Shown here: positions 21,396-25,515 of the stretch, piece by piece
Layout of the letters: every line of letters starts with the position of its first letter
Numbering within the stretch: the first letter of the stretch is position 1
Source: Lachnospiraceae bacterium UBA7012
GTDB taxonomy: Bacteria > Bacillota > Clostridia > Lachnospirales > Lachnospiraceae
Reading direction: 5' to 3'
NCBI GenBank assembly: GCA_002449595.1
Contig: DJXE01000027.1
Span: 1-25,515, forward strand
DNA length: 25,515 nt
The notes under the pieces: generated by a model
What the model was told of the DNA's origin: nothing
Seen by the model: only the letters and a program-made list of their open reading frames with translations
Databases searched by the model: none
Translations under genes and position numbers: made by a program

Positions 21396-22421
21396 ATGCC
21401 TGATAAAGACATTTTTATTCTGGGAATTGAATCGAGCTGCGACGAGACCGCGGCATCGGTCGTGAAAAACGGCCGCACCGTGCTCTCAAACGAGATCTCG
21501 TCCCAGATCGACATTCACACACTTTACGGCGGCGTCGTTCCCGAGATCGCCTCGCGCAAGCACACGGAGCGCATCAACCAGGTGATCCGCAAAGCACTCA
21601 CCGACGCCGGCAAGACGCTCACCGACATGGACGCGATCGCCGTGACTTACGGCCCCGGCCTCGTCGGCCCGCTCCTGATCGGCGTCAGCGCCGCGAAAGC
21701 GATGAGCTTCGCGACCGGGATCCCGCTCATCGGCGTGCACCACATCGAGGGACACGTCAGCGCCAACTACATCGCCGCTCCGGAACTCGAGCCGCCCTTC
21801 GTGTGCCTCATCGTTTCCGGCGGCCACACGCATCTTGTGCTCGTCGAGGGCTACGGCAAGTACCGCATCCTCGGGATGACGCAGGATGATGCGGCGGGCG
21901 AGGCGTTTGACAAGGTTGCGCGCGCGGTCGGCCTCGGCTACCCCGGCGGCCCCAAGATCGATAAAGCGGCGCGGGATGGCAATCCGACGGCGATTCGTTT
22001 TCCGCGCGGGAAGGTGGGCGATTCCGTCTATGACTTCAGCTTCAGCGGCCTCAAGTCCGCCGTTCTGAACTACCTCAATGAAAAAGAAATGAAGCACGAG
22101 ATCGTGAACGTTCCCGACCTTGCAGCTTCGTTCCAGCAGTCCGTCGTCGACGTCCTCGTGACGCACGCCGTGCAGGCCGCGTCGGAATACCACTTCAAGA
22201 AGCTCGCGCTCGCCGGAGGCGTAGCCTCCAACTCAAGCCTGCGCGCGCAGATGAAGGAAGCTTGCGAGAAGCGGGGCATAGAATTCTTCTGCCCGCCGCC
22301 GATCCTCTGCACAGACAATGCCGCGATGATCGCCTGCGCCGGGTACTATGAGTACCTTGCGGGCAGCTTCGCTGGCCTGGATTTGAATGCTGTGCCTGGG
22401 CTGCGGCTTGGGGAGAGGTAA
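21396..22421 (+). CDS. tsaD: tRNA N6-adenosine threonylcarbamoyltransferase TsaD
   Basis: A 341-residue catalytic subunit of t6A synthesis. [16 protein letters not shown] (8-23), [12 protein letters not shown] (45-56), the metal motif HHIEGH (115-120), [11 protein letters not shown] (~137-147), [18 protein letters not shown] and CTDNAAMIA are all intact, and length is normal. It joins the threonylcarbamoyl group to A37 of tRNA with TsaB and TsaE. The ATG at 21396 follows GAGAGG by 7 nt and gives the standard N-terminus. The frame is open 59 codons further upstream through the 33-bp repeats, which I judge not part of the protein. Confidence 0.95.
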   Translation: MPDKDIFILGIESSCDETAASVVKNGRTVLSNEISSQIDIHTLYGGVVPEIASRKHTERINQVIRKALTDAGKTLTDMDAIAVTYGPGLVGPLLIGVSAAKAMSFATGIPLIGVHHIEGHVSANYIAAPELEPPFVCLIVSGGHTHLVLVEGYGKYRILGMTQDDAAGEAFDKVARAVGLGYPGGPKIDKAARDGNPTAIRFPRGKVGDSVYDFSFSGLKSAVLNYLNEKEMKHEIVNVPDLAASFQQSVVDVLVTHAVQAASEYHFKKLALAGGVASNSSLRAQMKEACEKRGIEFFCPPPILCTDNAAMIACAGYYEYLAGSFAGLDLNAVPGLRLGER

Positions 22422-22441
22422 TTTCCGGGGAATTCTAATTT

Positions 22442-22612
22442 GAAACTTGGGATTACGGCACAAATTAAAGAAAGCCACGATAATGCCGTAAAACTTCCGG
22501 CGTGGTATCGATCGAAGTTTAGAATTACGGTCTAAATCTTGTGAGGAATTGATAGGACCGTAAATATAAAACAAGAGCCTCGAAATGCACGAAAATAGCT
22601 GCGAAATGCAGC
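22442..22612 (+). other. Two related hairpin modules and a small hairpin between tsaD and ispD
   Basis: Two ~24-bp imperfect direct repeats (22442-22465 and 22514-22537, 72 bp apart) each start a hairpin. TTACGGCA (22453-22460) pairs with TGCCGTAA (22484-22491), and TTACGGTC (22525-22532) pairs with GACCGTAA (22556-22563). The last two bases of each left arm differ between copies and the right arms change to match. A third hairpin, GCTGC-GAAAT-GCAGC, lies at 22598-22612. No gene is supported in 22422-22663. This may be a structured RNA, a leader for ispD or a small repeat element. Confidence 0.5.
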
Positions 22613-22663
22613 AGAGGTATCGGCTGAGAGATAGGCTGTTGGCAGAGAAGGGAGGGCAAGCCG

Positions 22664-23407
22664 TTGACAAGTGCATCGGAGATAAGAAATACGGCGGTCG
22701 TCCTTGCGGCGGGCCGCGGAAGCAGGATGAAGACAGGGACGCCGAAGCAGTATCTTGAGATTGCAGGAAAGCCGCTCTACAAGTATTGCCTCGATACATT
22801 TGAGAAAAGCACCCTGATCACAGATATCGTGCTCGTCGTGCCAGAAGAAGATGTCGCACGGTTCCGCGAGGAGCTAAGAAAAGGATTTGGCGAGTCGATA
22901 AAGGAATGCAAGATCCGCGCAGTCGTCCCGGGCGGGAGAGAGCGGTACAATTCTGTGAATAACGCCCTGCAGGCAATCGAGTGGCCGTGTGACTATGTGT
23001 TTATTCATGATGGAGCAAGGCCGTTTATCGATGAGGATTCGATAAGAAGGCTCTATGAGGCGGTAAAAGAGTGCGGCGCGTGCGTCGCGGGAATGCCGTC
23101 GAAGGATACGGTTAAGATCACGGATGAAAACGGGATCGTCGCACAGACGCCGGACCGGAGCCACGTCTGGATCATCCAGACGCCGCAGGTGTTCGAGCGA
23201 AAGCTCATCACTGACGCATACGCAGCAGTGACGGAACATGCGGAAGAGTACGCAGCGCGCGGCATTCCGATCACGGATGACGCAATGATCGTGGAACTTT
23301 CAACAGATCACCCCGTGAAATTAATTGAAGCTTCTTACAGCAACATCAAGGTCACAACCCCTGAGGACCTCGCCATTGCGGAAGCCCTCGCATCCTCACA
23401 CCCATAG
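22664..23407 (+). CDS. ispD: 2-C-methyl-D-erythritol 4-phosphate cytidylyltransferase IspD
   Basis: A 247-residue enzyme of the MEP isoprenoid pathway that makes CDP-methylerythritol from MEP and CTP. Seen: VLAAGRGSRM (13-22) with PKQY (27-30) for CTP binding, VPGGRERYNSV (88-98), IHDGARPF (114-121), QTPQVF (~170) and a C-terminal NIKVTTPEDL. The start is a TTG at 22664, placed 7 nt after GGGAGGG (22650-22656). No in-frame ATG exists between the upstream stop at 22625 and the conserved core, so the TTG start is well supported. The next gene, dnaE, follows after 10 nt, an uncommon partner that implies cotranscription. Confidence 0.93.
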   Translation: MTSASEIRNTAVVLAAGRGSRMKTGTPKQYLEIAGKPLYKYCLDTFEKSTLITDIVLVVPEEDVARFREELRKGFGESIKECKIRAVVPGGRERYNSVNNALQAIEWPCDYVFIHDGARPFIDEDSIRRLYEAVKECGACVAGMPSKDTVKITDENGIVAQTPDRSHVWIIQTPQVFERKLITDAYAAVTEHAEEYAARGIPITDDAMIVELSTDHPVKLIEASYSNIKVTTPEDLAIAEALASSHP

Positions 23408-23417
23408 GAGGAACCCC

Positions 23418-25515
23418 ATGTCTTTCTGCCATCTTCACGTCCACACGGAGTGGTCGCTCCTGGACGGGGCAAACAAGATATCCGAGTATGTGAAGCGCGT
23501 GAAAGCGCTCGGCATGGACAGCTGCGCCATCACGGACCACGGCGTCATGTACGGCGTGATCGATTTCTACAAAGCTTGTAAAGCAGCGGAAATCAAGCCC
23601 ATCATCGGGTGCGAAGTCTATGTGGCGCCGGGGTCGCGCTTTGACAGGGAGCAGAACCGGTCCGAGGACCGCTATTACCACCTGATCCTGCTCGCAGAGA
23701 ACAACAAAGGCTACGAAAACCTCTCAAAGATCGTGAGCCGCTCCTTCACGGAGGGCTACTACTACAAGCCGCGCGTGGACATGGACCTGCTGCGGCAGTA
23801 TCACGAGGGGCTCATCGCGACGTCCGCCTGCCTCGCGGGCGAGCTGGCGCGCGATATCGTGCGCGGACAGTTTGAGGAGGCCGAAAAAGCGGCACTCCGC
23901 TATCAGGAATGCTTCGGAGAAGGCAATTTCTTCCTGGAACTGCAGGACCACGGCTACGACGACCAGAAGCGCGTCAACCAGGCGCTCGTCGGCATGTCGC
24001 GGCGCCTCGGGATCCCGCTCATCGCGACAAACGACGTGCACTACACGGAGCCTTCGGACAGCGAGCCGCACGACATCCTGCTCTGCATCCAGACCGGCAA
24101 AAAGCTCAGCGACGAAAACCGCATGCGCTACCCGGGCGGCCAGTTCTACGTCAAGAGCGAGGAAGAGATGACGATGCTCTTCCCCTACGCGCCGGAGGCG
24201 ATCCACAACACCCAGCGCATCGCGGACCGCTGCAACGTCGAGATCGAGTTTGGCCACACGCGCCTGCCGCAGTTCGACGTGCCGGAAGGCTTCGACTCAT
24301 GGACGTACTTATGTTATTTGTGTGAAAAGGGTCTTGCCGAGCGCTATCCTGATGACGACGGCCGGATCCGCGACCGCATGCAGTACGAACTCACCACGAT
24401 CCGGAACATGGGCTACGTCGACTACTTCCTGATCGTCTGGGACTACATCAACTACGCGAAGGAAAACGGCATCCCGGTCGGCCCCGGCAGAGGCTCGGCG
24501 GCGGGGTCCGTCGTTTCCTACTGTCTGCATATCACGGACATCGATCCGATCCGCTACAACCTGCTGTTCGAGCGGTTCCTGAATCCCGAGCGCGTCTCCA
24601 TGCCCGATATTGACGTGGACTTCGGCTTCGAGCGGAGGCAGGAAGTCATCGACTACGTCACGGCAAAATACGGCAAAGACCGCGTCATGCAGATCATCAC
24701 GTTCGGCACGATGGCGGCGCGCGGCGTCATCCGCGACGTCGGGCGCGTCATGGACCTGCCCTACGGATTTGTCGACAATATTGCGAAGATGGTCCCGAAT
24801 GAGCTCGGCATCACGCTCGACAAGGCGCTCGTGGCCAATCCGGAATTGAAGCAGGCCTACGAGGGCGACGAGCGAATCAAGCGCCTCCTCGACATGTCGA
24901 GAAGGCTCGAAGGCATGCCGCGCCACACTTCCGTTCACGCGGCCGGCGTCGTCATCTGCTCCGAGCCCGCCGAGGACCTCGTCCCGCTCGCGAGGGCGCA
25001 GGACGGCTCCGTCACGACGCAGTTTACGATGACGGCGATCGAGGAGCTCGGCCTTCTGAAGATGGACTTCCTCGGACTTCGGACGCTCACCGTGATCCAG
25101 AACGCGGTGCGGATGGCCAACGAATCCATCCGTGAAGCCGGCGGCGCTTACCCCGACAACGAGCCCCGGATCCCCACGGTCGGAAACGTCGAGAGGCCGC
25201 GGGAGAATCCCGCGGGGTACCCCTTTTCCATTGAGGATATCAGCTATGATGATCCGAACGTGTTCGCGTCGATCGCAACCGGGCGGACTGACGGCGTGTT
25301 CCAGATCGAGTCCGGCGGCATGCAGTCGTTCATGAAGGAGCTGCAGCCCGGGTCCATCGAGGACCTGACCGCGGGCATTTCGCTGTACCGGCCAGGGCCG
25401 ATGGACTTCATTCCCAAATACATTCGGGGGAAAAAGGATATCGCAGGCATCACATATGATTGCCCCCAGTTGGAACCGATTTTGGAGCCCACGTACGGCT
25501 GCATCGTCTATCAGG
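23418..25515 (+). CDS. dnaE: DNA polymerase III alpha subunit DnaE, partial at the window end
   Basis: The frame is open from ATG 23418, 6 nt after AGGAGG (23406-23411), through the window edge, giving ~699 residues of about 1150. The N-terminal PHP domain starts with HLHVHTEWSLLDG (5-17), and DHGVMYG and ATNDVHYTE follow. The polymerase palm has GPGRGSAAGS (~356-365) and the catalytic Asp motif PDIDVDF (396-402); MPRHTSVHAAGVVI and ISLYRPGPMDFIPKYIRGK are also typical. This is the replicative (or, in Bacillota with PolC, the second) polymerase catalytic subunit. Near residues 570-605 it carries ~25-30 more residues than I expect between VIQNAV and DISYDDPNVF, and the DNA there holds a palindrome. 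Confidence 0.95.
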   Translation, partial: MSFCHLHVHTEWSLLDGANKISEYVKRVKALGMDSCAITDHGVMYGVIDFYKACKAAEIKPIIGCEVYVAPGSRFDREQNRSEDRYYHLILLAENNKGYENLSKIVSRSFTEGYYYKPRVDMDLLRQYHEGLIATSACLAGELARDIVRGQFEEAEKAALRYQECFGEGNFFLELQDHGYDDQKRVNQALVGMSRRLGIPLIATNDVHYTEPSDSEPHDILLCIQTGKKLSDENRMRYPGGQFYVKSEEEMTMLFPYAPEAIHNTQRIADRCNVEIEFGHTRLPQFDVPEGFDSWTYLCYLCEKGLAERYPDDDGRIRDRMQYELTTIRNMGYVDYFLIVWDYINYAKENGIPVGPGRGSAAGSVVSYCLHITDIDPIRYNLLFERFLNPERVSMPDIDVDFGFERRQEVIDYVTAKYGKDRVMQIITFGTMAARGVIRDVGRVMDLPYGFVDNIAKMVPNELGITLDKALVANPELKQAYEGDERIKRLLDMSRRLEGMPRHTSVHAAGVVICSEPAEDLVPLARAQDGSVTTQFTMTAIEELGLLKMDFLGLRTLTVIQNAVRMANESIREAGGAYPDNEPRIPTVGNVERPRENPAGYPFSIEDISYDDPNVFASIATGRTDGVFQIESGGMQSFMKELQPGSIEDLTAGISLYRPGPMDFIPKYIRGKKDIAGITYDCPQLEPILEPTYGCIVYQ
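25197..25223. repeat. Palindromic segment inside the dnaE insertion
   Basis: CCGCGGGA (25197-25204), loop GAA and TCCCGCGG (25208-25215) form a perfect 8-bp stem, overlapped by the palindrome GGGGTACCCC (25214-25223). They lie in the extra stretch of dnaE that encodes ERPRENPAGYP. They look like a small in-frame palindromic insertion. Confidence 0.6.

Noticed and set aside
22585..22758. 57-codon frame overlapping the start of ispD
   Set aside because: It has no ribosome site and overlaps the conserved ispD N-terminus in another frame; its second half is an out-of-frame reading of ispD.

Overview
The window looks like chromosomal DNA of a GC-rich Bacillota, most probably class Clostridia and the Lachnospiraceae. 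The reasons are the tsaE-tsaB-rimI-rnz-tsaD gene order, the style of the DUF6056, DUF5672 and DnaE proteins, AGGAGG-type ribosome sites, and sigma-A promoters with 17-bp spacers. That assignment is inferred from protein character and gene order, not from a database search. Almost all of the DNA is intact coding sequence. No tRNA, rRNA, transposase, prophage gene or CRISPR array is visible.

Layout. (1) 1-1125: a repeat-bearing leader, a near-consensus promoter, and an XRE-type DNA-binding domain fused to a Uma2 nuclease fold. (2) 1211-5638: a rightward surface-glycan cassette of a DUF6056 polytopic membrane protein, a DUF5672 protein, a GT17-type transferase and a GT11-type fucosyltransferase, closed by a strong terminator. 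(3) 5639-6256: a convergent spacer holding a three-copy 16-bp repeat and an array of five full and one partial 75-bp units in perfect register. (4) 6257-8137, leftward: a PglK/MsbA-like ABC exporter, a candidate flippase for the neighbouring glycan. (5) 8445-10133: a secreted DUF4163/DUF3298 protein. (6) 10222-13104: a cobalt/nickel ECF importer cbiM-cbiQ-cbiO, in which CbiM carries a fused PDGLE (CbiN-like) part. The operon also holds two unlisted mini-ORFs: one of 29 codons with four Cys and one His in the leader, and one of 38 codons that fills the cbiM-cbiQ gap with TAATG overlaps at both ends. (7) 13217-14224, leftward: a GH43 glycosidase. (8) 14462-18149: a MacB-type ATPase, MacA-type adaptor and FtsX/MacB permease operon. 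(9) 18321-22421: tRNA t6A synthesis genes tsaE, tsaB and tsaD, with rimI and RNase Z between them. (10) 22664 to the end: ispD (TTG start) and the first ~699 codons of dnaE.

How they work together. The glycan genes and the convergent exporter plausibly make and flip one surface glycan. CbiMQO imports Co2+ or Ni2+. The Mac-like operon exports peptides or drugs or acts in envelope stress. The tsa/rimI/rnz block concerns tRNA and ribosome maturation. The most unusual signals are not the named genes. They are the 75-bp array, the two Cys/His mini-ORFs of the cobalt operon, a pair of hairpins upstream of ispD whose stems differ by compensatory changes, and in-frame repeat insertions in CbiQ, TsaB and DnaE.
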